A DNA stretch of 31,110 nt from Candidatus Eiseniibacteriota bacterium (GCA_016928935.1 JAFGJU010000089.1:1-31110); one strand, 5' to 3'; shown: positions 1 through 7,602, numbered from the stretch's first letter. Made by a program: numbers and translations. The notes: generated by a model not told the origin, from the sequence alone.

Positions 1-38
1 CGAAGGACAAGACGAAGGAAAAGGAAGGAGAAAGTTAG
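1..38 (+). CDS. rplY: C-terminal tail of a probable ribosomal protein L25 (partial)
   Basis: One frame is open from the left edge to a TAG at 36-38 and reads KDKTKEKEGES. Only this Lys/Glu-rich tail is visible. Such charged tails are common on the CTC/L25 family of 5S-rRNA-binding ribosomal proteins, and rplY very often lies directly upstream of pth, which starts only 3 bases after this stop. The identity therefore rests on gene order plus composition, not on a domain. The AAGGAG inside this tail probably serves as the ribosome binding site of pth. Confidence 0.5.
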   Translation, partial: KDKTKEKEGES

Positions 39-41
39 TCC

Positions 42-599
42 GTGTGGTGCGTCGTCGGACTGGGAAACCCAGGCAGACGATACAGACTCACGCGCCACAA
101 CGCAGGGTCTCTCGTCGTGGAGAGACTCGCGCGTTCTCTGCCGTCCGTCTGGAAGAAGAGGACCAGGCATTTCGAGGCCAGGCTGTGCCGTTTCGAGGGC
201 TCTGAAGTCCTTCTGGTGAAGCCGCTGACGTACATGAACAGGAGCGGTGTGGCGGCGGCCGAAGTGAAGCGCCGTTTCGGCGCCGGCGAACAAGAGCTTC
301 TTGTGGTCTGTGACGACACGGCGCTGCCCCTTGGGAAGCTCAGGCTGCGGAAGAAGGGGAGCGCGGGCGGTCACAAGGGGCTTCAGTCCATAATAGACGA
401 GATGGGCACGCATAGTTTTGCGCGCCTCAGGGTCGGCGTCGGGTCTCCTCGCGCGGGCGAGCCCCTGGAAGACTACGTTCTGAATACACCCGGTCGCGGG
501 GAGAAGAGGGCCTTCGCTGAGGCGGTGGCGCTGGCGGCCGAAGCGGCCCTGGTGAGCATGACGGAAGGCCTGGACGCCGCCATGAACAAGTTCAACTGA
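42..599 (+). CDS. pth: Peptidyl-tRNA hydrolase
   Basis: Hydrolyses peptidyl-tRNAs released from stalled ribosomes, recycling tRNA in the cytoplasm. The 185-residue product has the family length. The N-terminal GLGNPG motif is at 6-11, the catalytic His is H19, and the other active-site positions are N9, N66 in the TYMN motif, D91/D92 and H111 in the GGHKG segment. These match N10, H20, N68, D93 and H113 of the E. coli enzyme. The start is GTG at 42, with AAGGAG about 10 bases upstream inside the end of the preceding gene. It lies 3 bases behind the probable rplY stop, so the two are very likely cotranscribed. Downstream is a 370-base gap before rpsF. Confidence 0.97.
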   Translation: MWCVVGLGNPGRRYRLTRHNAGSLVVERLARSLPSVWKKRTRHFEARLCRFEGSEVLLVKPLTYMNRSGVAAAEVKRRFGAGEQELLVVCDDTALPLGKLRLRKKGSAGGHKGLQSIIDEMGTHSFARLRVGVGSPRAGEPLEDYVLNTPGRGEKRAFAEAVALAAEAALVSMTEGLDAAMNKFN

Positions 600-837
600 G
601 CAGTGCGCAGCCCGCGCGGCCGTCCCGGCCGGCTGGAGAACCCGGGCCGGGGTACGACAATTGCAGTGCATCGGTCGTCGCGTAGGAGCGGTGAGGGGGG
701 ACGCGGCGCAAGCGGCGCGGCTGAGCGCCGTGCGCGGCAGGTCCTGGGTCGGCGCGGCCCGTAATCGCGGGCGGCGGTCGTGACCACGGCGTTGACACAG
801 TGGGGCGGGGCCTGGGTTTGCGCCGCAGCGATAGTGC
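600..837. other. Intergenic spacer without a recognisable gene
   Basis: This part of the gap between pth and rpsF is very GC-rich, with several short GC-only inverted repeats just after the pth stop (about 614-655), none followed by a T-run. Open frames crossing it on both strands have no family resemblance and look like products of high GC. I see no tRNA-like cloverleaf. A TTGACA at 792-797 has no acceptable -10 box at 16-18 bases. Confidence 0.6.
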
Positions 838-866
838 TGGCAAACGCGGTCGGCGCGTGCGATAAT
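838..866 (+). promoter_or_regulatory. Putative extended -10 promoter of the rpsF operon
   Basis: GATAAT at 861-866 is preceded by TG at 858-859, giving the TGn extended -10 pattern. The -35 position 17 bases upstream (838-843, TGGCAA) is weak, as expected for extended -10 promoters. Transcription would begin near 873 and give a leader of about 100 bases before rpsF. Confidence 0.45.
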
Positions 867-872
867 CCGCGT

Positions 873-971
873 AAACAAGCACTGCGGTGTTCTCCTTCGC
901 ACCGTAAGTTGCCCAAGTACACACGTTCAACGTGTCGCTATGCAGATAGCGTCCAAGGAGGTGGGAGCTTA
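873..971 (+). promoter_or_regulatory. Structured 5' leader of rpsF, possible S6:S18 autoregulatory element
   Basis: The leader contains three potential stem-loops. CGGTG 885-889 pairs with CACCG 900-904, flanked by ACT/AGT. ACACG 921-925 pairs with CGTGT 931-935. CGCTAT 936-941 pairs perfectly with ATAGCG 946-951. The last two sit back to back immediately before the AAGGAGGT ribosome binding site (955-962). In many bacteria the S6:S18 complex represses its own operon through a leader RNA with a CCG-containing loop that mimics its 16S rRNA site. A CCG is present at 902-904, but I could not fold the consensus with certainty. Confidence 0.4.
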
Positions 972-1340
972 GTGAAGGATTACGAGGTCGTTTTCATCAT
1001 CGACCCAAGCAGCGATGATTCCCAGGTCGGTCAGCAAGTGGATACCGTGAAGGAGATAATCGCTTCCGGGAACGGTAAAGTGCTCGAGACGGAGATCTGG
1101 GGAAGGCGCAGGCTCGCGTACGAGATCAAGAAGAAGAAAGAAGGGACTTACGTCCTTATCCGTTTCAAGGGAGGCCCCGCGCTTCTGGCCGAGTTGGCCC
1201 GCAGGTTCAAGCTGAACGAACTCATACTGAGGCATCTGACGGTCGTCTGCCACGAGCCAGAGAGCCAGCAGCCGGCCGGCGAGCCCGGGGGAACAGACGA
1301 AGAGGAATCCTACGAGACCGATAGCAGGACGGATTCCTGA
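972..1340 (+). CDS. rpsF: 30S ribosomal protein S6
   Basis: S6 binds the central domain of 16S rRNA as a heterodimer with S18, encoded two genes downstream. The start is GTG at 972, placed 9 bases after a strong AAGGAGGT. The frame is open further upstream, but the extra residues have no S6 similarity. The 122-residue product has the S6 beta-alpha-beta core: the YEVVFIIDP strand at the N-terminus, the WGRRRLAYEIKK segment followed by GTYVLIRF, and the NELILRHLTV strand. An acidic Glu/Asp/Ser tail of about 25 residues extends beyond the core, as in many S6 proteins. It heads the rpsF-ssb-rpsR-rplI cluster. Confidence 0.95.
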   Translation: MKDYEVVFIIDPSSDDSQVGQQVDTVKEIIASGNGKVLETEIWGRRRLAYEIKKKKEGTYVLIRFKGGPALLAELARRFKLNELILRHLTVVCHEPESQQPAGEPGGTDEEESYETDSRTDS

Positions 1341-1375
1341 AGTGTGGTGGACGTGGTGGTGTGAGGAGGTAGCGC

Positions 1376-1786
1376 ATGTCTGAAGTAAAACTGGCTTCGA
1401 TAAACAAGGTGATGCTCTCGGGCCGTTTGACCAGGGACCCGGAGCTCAGGTATACTCCCGGAGGAGTGGCCGTGATGACCTTCTCACTCGCGCTGAACAG
1501 AAGGTACAAGGACCAGAGCGGGGAGTGGAAGGAAGAGGTCAGCTTCGTGAACGTGGTCGTCTGGCAGAAGCAGGCGGAGCTGGCCAGCGAGTATCTCAAG
1601 AAGGGCAGCGCGGTCTACGTCGAGGGGCGTCTTCAGAGCCGCTCCTGGGAGACCAGCGAGGGAAGCAAGAGAAGCACGCTGGAGGTGCGGGCGGAGCGCC
1701 TCCAGTTCCTTGACAAAGTGAGACGGGAAGGAGAGGGGGCCGAGGGCAAGCCCGAGGAAGAGGGCGCGGAAGAGGTGCCGTTCTGA
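1376..1786 (+). CDS. ssb: Single-stranded DNA-binding protein
   Basis: SSB coats single-stranded DNA in replication, recombination and repair, and recruits partners through its C-terminal tip. The 136-residue protein has one OB fold. Visible motifs are NKVMLSGRLTRDPELRYTPGG near residues 10-30, FVNVVVW at about 57-63, and YLKKGSAVYVEGRL at about 72-85. The acidic linker ends in EEVPF, the hydrophobic tip that docks onto partner proteins (DDIPF in E. coli). GAGGAGGT at 1363-1370 precedes ATG 1376. Its place between rpsF and rpsR is the classical order seen in many phyla, so replication and ribosomal genes share a transcript. Confidence 0.97.
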   Translation: MSEVKLASINKVMLSGRLTRDPELRYTPGGVAVMTFSLALNRRYKDQSGEWKEEVSFVNVVVWQKQAELASEYLKKGSAVYVEGRLQSRSWETSEGSKRSTLEVRAERLQFLDKVRREGEGAEGKPEEEGAEEVPF

Positions 1787-1818
1787 GACCGGCACCGTAA
1801 TGTCGTTTTGGAGGATCT

Positions 1819-2061
1819 ATGGTGAAGGACAAAGAGGCAAAGACCCCGAGAAAGAAGGTCTGCAAGCTGTGCCTCGAAAAAGTCAGCTACATCGATTACA
1901 AGGATGAGAAGCGACTCGTGCGGTTCATCACGGACAGAGGTAAGATAGTGCCTCGCCGGGTGTCGGGTGCTTGCGCAAGGCACCAGTCTCAGATCTCCCA
2001 GGCGATCAAGAGGGCACGCATCTTGGCAATACTGCCGTTTACGAGCGAATACTACAGATAA
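1819..2061 (+). CDS. rpsR: 30S ribosomal protein S18, zinc-binding type
   Basis: S18 is the partner of S6 on the platform of the small subunit. The 80-residue product carries C15-x2-C18 and, later, C52 and H55, so it keeps a probable zinc-ribbon set of ligands (the C+ form of S18). The core with YIDYKD and LVRFITDRGKI is typical, followed by the basic helix ending in ARILAILPF. GGAGGA just ahead of ATG 1819 serves as the ribosome binding site. It lies 32 bases after ssb, in the same operon. Confidence 0.97.
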   Translation: MVKDKEAKTPRKKVCKLCLEKVSYIDYKDEKRLVRFITDRGKIVPRRVSGACARHQSQISQAIKRARILAILPFTSEYYR

Positions 2062-2079
2062 GCGTACTCTCTTACCGAA

Positions 2080-2115
2080 GCCCCCCGTGTTGCCGAGACG
2101 CTGGGGGCGCTTTTT
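2080..2115 (+). terminator. Rho-independent terminator or attenuator between rpsR and rplI
   Basis: GCCCCC at 2080-2085 can pair with GGGGGC at 2103-2108. The stem is followed by GC and five Ts (2111-2115), the shape of an intrinsic terminator. Because rplI starts only 15 bases later and its likely ribosome binding site (GAGG at 2120-2123) lies just beyond, this probably acts as a partial terminator that lowers rplI expression relative to rpsR. Confidence 0.6.
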
Positions 2116-2129
2116 CTGTGAGGTTTGAC

Positions 2130-2573
2130 ATGGAGATCATTCTTCTTGAGGACATCGAGGGACTGGGGAAGCGCGGCCAGACGGTGAAGGTGGCCGACGG
2201 CTACGCTCGCAACTTTCTGCTTCCGCTGGGTAAGGCCACGGTGTCGGGTGGAGCCGGGGCCAGGGTCTTCCAGGAACAGGAGAAACGGCGCAAGGCCAGG
2301 GACAGTAAGATGCACAAGGACGCCGAGACACTGGCGGCCGAGCTCGACAAGGTGTCATGCACAATAGCCGTCAAGGCCGGCGAGGACGACAGACTGTTCG
2401 GGGCCGTGACGGCGGCCGACATCTCCGAGTTGCTCAAGAAGCAGGGTTTCCAGGTGGACAAGCGGAAGATCCTGCTGGAGGAACCGCTCAAGGCTCTCGG
2501 TGTTTACAATGTGCCCATCAAGCTGTTCCAGGACGTGGACGCCCGGGTGAAGGTCTGGGTGGTCAGCGAATAG
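2130..2573 (+). CDS. rplI: 50S ribosomal protein L9
   Basis: L9 binds domain V of 23S rRNA near the L1 stalk and helps maintain reading frame. The start at ATG 2130 gives 147 residues, the normal length. A frame that is open farther upstream adds residues that overlap rpsR and have no L9 similarity. The protein shows the N-terminal signature MEIILLEDIEGLGKRG, then GYARNFLLP, the long charged connecting helix (about 45-75), and the C-terminal domain with DDRLFGAVT and GVYNVPIKLF. It closes the rpsF-ssb-rpsR-rplI cluster. Confidence 0.97.
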   Translation: MEIILLEDIEGLGKRGQTVKVADGYARNFLLPLGKATVSGGAGARVFQEQEKRRKARDSKMHKDAETLAAELDKVSCTIAVKAGEDDRLFGAVTAADISELLKKQGFQVDKRKILLEEPLKALGVYNVPIKLFQDVDARVKVWVVSE

Positions 2574-2707
2574 AGCAACCGAAGGTCCGGTACACGGCAG
2601 CCGGCCCCCGAACGCCGCTCATCTCGAGGAGCGTGAGACGGGCGTCGGGCGGCGAGCGAGGGTGACGAGCCGCCGGTCCGGAAGAGAGCACGACGGAGGA
2701 GCCCGCT

Positions 2708-3991
2708 ATGAGGAAGGTGCTTGTGCTAGTCGCTCTCGCGGCGGTCCTGTTTTCCCTGGCGACCGCGGTCACAGCGAAGGACGGCGAAAAGGAAAAGACT
2801 GAGGACAAGGAGCAGGCTCAGGACCCGAGCAAGAGGGTGCTGGCCAAGGTCGGAAACGTCGAGATCACGGAGCAGGAGTTCAACCTTCAATTCAGGGCGG
2901 GGATGTCGCGCATGCCGGCCTCAAACCAGGCCATGTTCATGACCCCGCACGGCAGAAAGCAGTTCCTGGACATGATGGTCGATGAGAAGATCTGGGTGAA
3001 CGGCGCTCTGGAGATGGACCTGGACAAGGACTCGGAGGTCCTGATGCTGACCAGGATGTCCCGCGACCAGATACTTCTCAGAAAGTACTACGAGAAGGCG
3101 ATAGTGGAAAGGTCCAGGCCGACGGAGACCGAAGCGCGGGCGTTCTACGACGCGAACCCACATAGATTCATGGGCCCTACCAGGGTGAAGATCAGGCAAA
3201 TAGTGCTGCCGGACTCCGCGAGCGCCGCGGCTACGCTGAAGGAGCTCAAGGCAGGCGCGAATTTCGCCAAGCTGGCGCGCGAGAGGTCCATCGACTCCGT
3301 GTCCGCGGTCAACGGCGGCGACCTGGGACAGCTGACCGAGGGCCTCGCGCTTCCGGCGTCCCTGGGAGGTTCGGAGCAGTATTCCAGCGCCGTCTTCAAG
3401 TTGAAGCAGGGCGAACTGACGGACGTCATTCACACGAGCCTCGGGTATCACATAGCTACGGCCTACGAAAGGATCGACCCGGAGCTGAGGCCGTTTGATG
3501 CGGTGAAAAAGCGGATCGAGGACTCGCTGACGTCGGAGCGCACACAGAAGCTCAGGGGCGAGCTCTTCGACATGTTGAAGGATAAGTTCGCGGTCGCGTA
3601 CATGATAGAAGACAGCAGCGTGGCCCCCGGAGGGGAGGCGGCGCAGCCGCCCAAGGTGGCCAACTCTCCGGAGGAGCTGTTCCAGGCGGCGATGGATTCG
3701 AAGGACAGCAACCAGCGGATCGACATCTACCGCGAGCTGGTCAGGCGGTTTCCGGACAGCAAGCACGCCGCGCAGGCGCAGTTCATGATAGGGTTCATAT
3801 ACTCGGAGGAACTGAGGGAATACGCCAAGGCGGAAGAGGCGCTCAAACAGGTGATCCGCGAGTACCCTGGCTCGGAGCTTGTGGGCTCCGCTCGCTGGAT
3901 GTTGGACAATATGAGGGACTCCACTCAAACGGTCGGCACAGTGGAAGACGTGAAGAAAAAGGCGGGAACCGAGAAGACGGGGAAGCCCTAG
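2708..3991 (+). CDS. Exported parvulin-type peptidylprolyl isomerase (SurA/PrsA-like) with TPR-like tail
   Basis: Probably a periplasmic foldase that isomerises Xaa-Pro bonds and chaperones exported proteins. Residues 1-23 form a signal peptide (MRKVLVLVALAAVLFSLATA, then a probable cut after VTA). A Lys/Glu/Asp-rich linker follows. The SurA-N-like helical region covers about 43-150. The parvulin (PpiC) domain covers about 158-257, with the hallmark GGDLGQL and a GYHIATAYE end. Residues about 320-402 look like TPR_6/YbgF-type repeats (YRELVRRFPDSKHAAQAQFMIGFIY, then a second copy ending EYPGSELVGSARWML). The TPR-like tail is not part of standard SurA or PrsA. ATG 2708 has GGAGGA upstream. DUF151 follows 12 bases later. 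Confidence 0.88.
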   Translation: MRKVLVLVALAAVLFSLATAVTAKDGEKEKTEDKEQAQDPSKRVLAKVGNVEITEQEFNLQFRAGMSRMPASNQAMFMTPHGRKQFLDMMVDEKIWVNGALEMDLDKDSEVLMLTRMSRDQILLRKYYEKAIVERSRPTETEARAFYDANPHRFMGPTRVKIRQIVLPDSASAAATLKELKAGANFAKLARERSIDSVSAVNGGDLGQLTEGLALPASLGGSEQYSSAVFKLKQGELTDVIHTSLGYHIATAYERIDPELRPFDAVKKRIEDSLTSERTQKLRGELFDMLKDKFAVAYMIEDSSVAPGGEAAQPPKVANSPEELFQAAMDSKDSNQRIDIYRELVRRFPDSKHAAQAQFMIGFIYSEELREYAKAEEALKQVIREYPGSELVGSARWMLDNMRDSTQTVGTVEDVKKKAGTEKTGKP

Positions 3992-4003
3992 GAGGGGTGT
4001 GTC

Positions 4004-4537
4004 GTGATCGAGGCGAAGGTCACTGGCCTTCAGTACGATGAGAAAGCAAAGAGCCACGTTGTGTTCCTGAGCGACGTGGAGGGAGGCAAGGTTCTGCCGA
4101 TCTGGATAGGTCCGGCCGAAGCCAGCGCCATCGGCATGGAGCTCCTGGGCAAGAAGTTTCAGCGTCCTCTGACGCACGACCTGATGGCCACAATTGTGAA
4201 AGGCCTGAGGGCGACAGTGACCAAGGTCATGATTTCCGACCTGAGAGAAAACACCTTCTACGCCAACATCGTCCTTGAGAGAGGGAAGGACCACGAGATT
4301 GTGAACGTGGACGCCAGACCCAGCGACGGCATCGCCCTCGCTCTCAAGACCGGCGCGCCCATCTATCTTTCCGACAAGGTGCTGGAGAGCGCGAAAGAGG
4401 TGAAGGTGGCCAAACAGAGGCCCAAAGACGAGAAGTCGACGGGCGAGGAAGAGAAGACCGAGGAACAGAGGGCCGAAGAGCTGCGGAAGTTCTTGGAGGA
4501 TCTGGACCCGGGCGATTTCGGAAAGCTCAGTCCCTAG
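4004..4537 (+). CDS. Bifunctional nuclease (DUF151/BFN) family protein
   Basis: Members of this family (for example Thermotoga TM0160) have a compact fold, and DNase and RNase activity has been reported for plant and mycobacterial relatives. The physiological role in most bacteria is unsettled. The 177-residue product shows the family pattern: VVFLSDVEGGKVLPIWIG near residues 19-36, EASAIGMELLGKKFQRPLTHDL at about 39-60, and the conserved DARPSDGIALALKTGAPIY at about 103-121. The last 45 residues are a charged Lys/Glu-rich tail. The start is GTG at 4004, with AGGAGGGG overlapping the stop of the foldase gene, so the two are cotranscribed. Confidence 0.9.
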   Translation: MIEAKVTGLQYDEKAKSHVVFLSDVEGGKVLPIWIGPAEASAIGMELLGKKFQRPLTHDLMATIVKGLRATVTKVMISDLRENTFYANIVLERGKDHEIVNVDARPSDGIALALKTGAPIYLSDKVLESAKEVKVAKQRPKDEKSTGEEEKTEEQRAEELRKFLEDLDPGDFGKLSP

Positions 4538-4581
4538 GCCGCTGCTGACGCATACAGGCTCAAAACCGTGACAGGAATCGA

Positions 4582-4606
4582 CCGGGCGCGGTAAGGCTGC
4601 GCCCGG
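4582..4606 (+). other. Strong GC hairpin in the spacer before the carbonic-anhydrase-like gene
   Basis: CCGGGCGC (4582-4589) is perfectly complementary to GCGCCCGG (4599-4606), with a 9-base loop. No T-run follows, so it is not a standard intrinsic terminator. It could be a transcript-end stabiliser for the upstream genes or a leader structure of the gene at 4657. Confidence 0.45.
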
Positions 4607-4656
4607 CCCTCGCAAACCGCACTCCCGGCTGGATCGGCCGTCCTCGAGGAGGTCGC

Positions 4657-5178
4657 ATGATAGCTCCGTACAAGGGTAAGGCGCCCAAAATGGGGAACGG
4701 CGTGTTTGTCGCGCCCGACGCGACGGTGATAGGCGACGTGTCGATCGGGGACTCGTCCAGCGTCTGGTTCAACGCGGTGATCCGCGGAGACGTCAATTTC
4801 GTGAAGATAGGAGATTCGGCCAACGTTCAGGACTCCTGCGTGCTCCACGTGGCGGAGGACTTTCCTCTGTACATCGGAAACGACGTCACGGTGGGCCACG
4901 GCTGCGTCCTTCACGGGTGCAAGATAGGCAATAGATGCCTCATCGGGATGGGCGCGGTCATACTGGACGGAGCCGAGATAGGAGAGGGGTCCCTCATAGC
5001 TTCGGGCTCGGTGGTGCTCGAGGGCGCCAGGGTCCCGCCCGGAACGCTCGTCGCCGGAGTGCCTGCCGTGAGGAAGAGGGAACTGGACTCGGAGACTCTC
5101 CAGATGATAGAGCGGTCTGCGGCGGATTACGTCGAGCTCGCCAAGGAATACCTGGCTGGCGGCCACGGCAGGAAGTAG
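4657..5178 (+). CDS. Gamma-carbonic anhydrase-like hexapeptide-repeat protein
   Basis: This is a 173-residue left-handed beta-helix protein of the YrdA/PaaY/CamH group. Predicted metal ligands H64, H81 and H86 correspond to the three His residues of Methanosarcina Cam. R43, D45, Q58 and D59 match the conserved Arg-Asp and Gln-Asp pairs. The acidic loop carrying Cam's extra glutamates is absent, as in most bacterial homologues, so true carbonic anhydrase activity is uncertain. Imperfect hexapeptide repeats ([IV]GD, [IV]G[NEH]) run from about residue 15 to 130, followed by a C-terminal helix. GAGGAGGT at 4646-4653 precedes ATG 4657. It converges on the amidase gene with a 60-base spacer and no clear terminator. 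Confidence 0.9.
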   Translation: MIAPYKGKAPKMGNGVFVAPDATVIGDVSIGDSSSVWFNAVIRGDVNFVKIGDSANVQDSCVLHVAEDFPLYIGNDVTVGHGCVLHGCKIGNRCLIGMGAVILDGAEIGEGSLIASGSVVLEGARVPPGTLVAGVPAVRKRELDSETLQMIERSAADYVELAKEYLAGGHGRK

Positions 5179-5238
5179 GCCGAGCACGGCGGCGTCACCA
5201 GGCCGGCGCGCGCGCACGGGGCAGGCCGGGTGCGGGCG

Positions 5239-7602
5239 TCACCTCGGGGTCTCGCCCACCCTCCGAGCGGGTTTCACGCTCACGAAGTGGGGCGCCGTAC
5301 GTCTCGAGGCGGACTCCACTGCGACCATGTGCACGCCCTCTTCGCAGAAGAACCTCGCCGAACCGTCCTCCGCCAGCGGAATGCGCACAAACCCGTCCAG
5401 CACCACGTCGGCTTCCTCCCCGACGACCTCTCCCCACGCCCTGACGCTCGACTCTATCAGCAGGCTCGCGTCAAGTCCCGTGTCCTCCAATAGAGCGAGG
5501 AAGAACGCATAGGCCGCCCTGAGGGCCGCCGCGCGCCTCTTCGGATCGGCTACGGCCCCGACTCGCGCGATCACGGCTGGACAGCTTGTCTGGAGCAGGA
5601 CGTAGTGAGCGTCTTCGGAGGTTCTAGACTGCGCCTTCGGGCCGATTTTGGCCGACCACAGCGCCAACCTTGCAGCCAGTTCCGCGCCAGACTTGCTGCC
5701 CGGATAGTGGAGGAAGGCCCGGCGTCCGTTCGCGGCGGCGGGCTCAATCCTGATGTACCTCTGCGCTCCGAAGCGCTCCGAGGCGGCCACCTTGTCCTCG
5801 TCCGGCGTCTCCGGTCCGAGCGACAACACGCGAGCTCCGGCTCCTGAGAGAAGACGGCCGAGCGCCGTCGCGACTGACTGACTGAACGCGTCGTCGGCGC
5901 GCCCCGGCGCGGTCGGAGCGCTCCCGCGCGGCGTGCCCGCCGAGGCTCGGCGCTCCGCCGGCGCTGCCCCCACGTCCAGCGTGATTCTCGTCCCGTGCAG
6001 CGTGCCAAGGGCGACCGGCTTGAGTCGCACCGGCAGGACCTGTCCTCGGGAGCTTGCTTCCGCCGTCGCCGCGATGAGAGACGGCACGTAGCCGGTCCCG
6101 CTCACCACGAGTCCTGCGGCGCTCCCGGCAACGACGGCCAGACCCTGGGGAGTGGTCAGAGACCTGACGCTGTCCCCGTCCAGTACGGCGGCCCCGGTCA
6201 CAGGTTCTCCCGTGCGGGCGTCCGACACGGCCAGGCACGTAGTGACTGCGTCGGACGGCGTGAGCACGAGCGAATCGGAGACCCCTCTCGACGCCGCAGT
6301 CAGATGCGCCGCCTCAGCCGGGCCCTCGTAGAAGAAGAAGGTGGACGCGATTCCGGTGACGGTCCGGACGGTCTCCCGTGCGAACGCGCCTGCGGAGCCC
6401 GAGAACACGACCTGTGTTCCGTCCCTGACCGGGTTGGCGTTCTCGTCGGACACGGTCGAAGTGACGAGGACTCCGCGCGACCTCGGGGCTTCCGAGGGAG
6501 CGGCCGTCAGCGCCATTGCGGCCGGACCGAGGTCAGTGTCGAAGCTTGCACAGACTCTGCCGGAGGAGTTGCCCATGAGGTTCCGGAAAGTGAAACAGAA
6601 CTCGTGCGTGCCGCCGGCGAGCGGGCTCTCCGGCCTGGCCACCAGTCTTCCGGTCGACGGCTCCAGGTGTGCGCCGACCGACCGTCCGTCCAGCTCGCAC
6701 GTGACGCTGGAAGGGTCCACGGCGGAGCGGTCCACCACCGGTGTGGCCGTCAGCCACGGCCTGGCCTCGCTCACAGTCGTGTCTTGCGGCGCCATGTCGG
6801 CGACGTCCGCGGCACCCCTGGAGAAGTACTCCGCGATTCCCAGAAAATAGGCCTGAGCCTCCAACAACAGTTTCTCGGCAAGCCGGAGCTTGTTCTCAAC
6901 CCACGGGTTTGTGATGTACGAGGGTTCGCCCAGCACTGCGGGACACGGCGCGTTCCTGAGCACGAAGTAGTTGCCGGGCACCGCGCTTCCCAGCGGTATC
7001 TGCAGTTTCTCCTGGAGCCTCTGGTGAACGAGTCGGGCCACGTCCTCCGACGGGCCGCAGTCAGTCATCCTGAAATAGGTTTCCACCTGGTTCTTGTCCT
7101 CCGACCGGGCGAGGTCCGCGTTGTGGTGCAGGGAGAGAAAAAGGTGCGGCTTGAAAGACGCGGCTATCTCTGCGCGCCTGGCGAGGTCCTGTCTCAGCTC
7201 GCCCGCGGCGCCGTCCACGAAATCGATGTCCGAGGAGCGAGTCAGCATCACCTCCGCCCCCGCGTCCCTCAGGAGCCCCCACAGGTAGAGGGCCACGCCC
7301 AGGTTCACGTCCGCCTCGGTGAGGCCGCCCCTGCCGACGGCGCCCTTGAACACGCCGCCGTGGCCCGGGTCGATCACTATTCGCTTGCCGCGGATGGCGG
7401 ACGCGTCCACGTCCCGCATGGATGATGGAGCGGCCTCGTAGAACGGCGCCGGCGGTCTTCCGCGCCTCGGTGCGCACCCGGCGGCTGCGAGGAGAAGCCC
7501 CGCGGCTGCGAGGCAAGCGGCGACCGCGGCCAGGCGTCCTCGCGCGCGGCCGGCAGAGCTCCGCGCCGCGGCCCGTGGTCCCTGTGCTTTTCCGTGCGTC
7601 AT
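5239..7602 (-). CDS. Lipoprotein-like N-acetylmuramoyl-L-alanine amidase with a second, degenerate amidase repeat
   Basis: Predicted to cleave the MurNAc-L-Ala bond of peptidoglycan outside the inner membrane. I start it at ATG 7602, which has GGGAGAGG upstream and begins a lipoprotein-like signal ending AAGC (C43). The frame is open to 7857, but that extension reads like non-coding sequence. Domains of the 787 residues: Amidase_3 at about 72-262 with zinc ligands H81, E96 and H159 and catalytic E226; a beta region at about 280-355; an invasin-type Ig-like domain at about 370-450; a small regulatory-like beta domain at about 452-530; a second Amidase_3-like repeat at about 536-706; and a short beta tail. 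In the second repeat the active-site positions read A546, D570, E620 and R680, so it must be inactive. The function of that half (wall binding or autoregulation) is inference. Confidence 0.88.
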   Translation of the reverse strand: MTHGKAQGPRAAARSSAGRARGRLAAVAACLAAAGLLLAAAGCAPRRGRPPAPFYEAAPSSMRDVDASAIRGKRIVIDPGHGGVFKGAVGRGGLTEADVNLGVALYLWGLLRDAGAEVMLTRSSDIDFVDGAAGELRQDLARRAEIAASFKPHLFLSLHHNADLARSEDKNQVETYFRMTDCGPSEDVARLVHQRLQEKLQIPLGSAVPGNYFVLRNAPCPAVLGEPSYITNPWVENKLRLAEKLLLEAQAYFLGIAEYFSRGAADVADMAPQDTTVSEARPWLTATPVVDRSAVDPSSVTCELDGRSVGAHLEPSTGRLVARPESPLAGGTHEFCFTFRNLMGNSSGRVCASFDTDLGPAAMALTAAPSEAPRSRGVLVTSTVSDENANPVRDGTQVVFSGSAGAFARETVRTVTGIASTFFFYEGPAEAAHLTAASRGVSDSLVLTPSDAVTTCLAVSDARTGEPVTGAAVLDGDSVRSLTTPQGLAVVAGSAAGLVVSGTGYVPSLIAATAEASSRGQVLPVRLKPVALGTLHGTRITLDVGAAPAERRASAGTPRGSAPTAPGRADDAFSQSVATALGRLLSGAGARVLSLGPETPDEDKVAASERFGAQRYIRIEPAAANGRRAFLHYPGSKSGAELAARLALWSAKIGPKAQSRTSEDAHYVLLQTSCPAVIARVGAVADPKRRAAALRAAYAFFLALLEDTGLDASLLIESSVRAWGEVVGEEADVVLDGFVRIPLAEDGSARFFCEEGVHMVAVESASRRTAPHFVSVKPARRVGETPR

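Noticed and set aside
600..837. tRNA or other structured RNA gene in the pth-rpsF gap
   Set aside because: Several GC inverted repeats are present, but no cloverleaf, TTC loop or CCA-type end could be assembled.
780..971. N-terminal extension of rpsF upstream of GTG 972
   Set aside because: The extra residues have no S6 similarity. A strong ribosome binding site precedes 972, and the region contains a probable promoter and leader hairpins.
2921..4615. Long minus-strand open frame opposite the foldase and DUF151 genes
   Set aside because: It spans two well-supported plus-strand genes, shows no family motif, and is the kind of antisense frame that high GC content produces.
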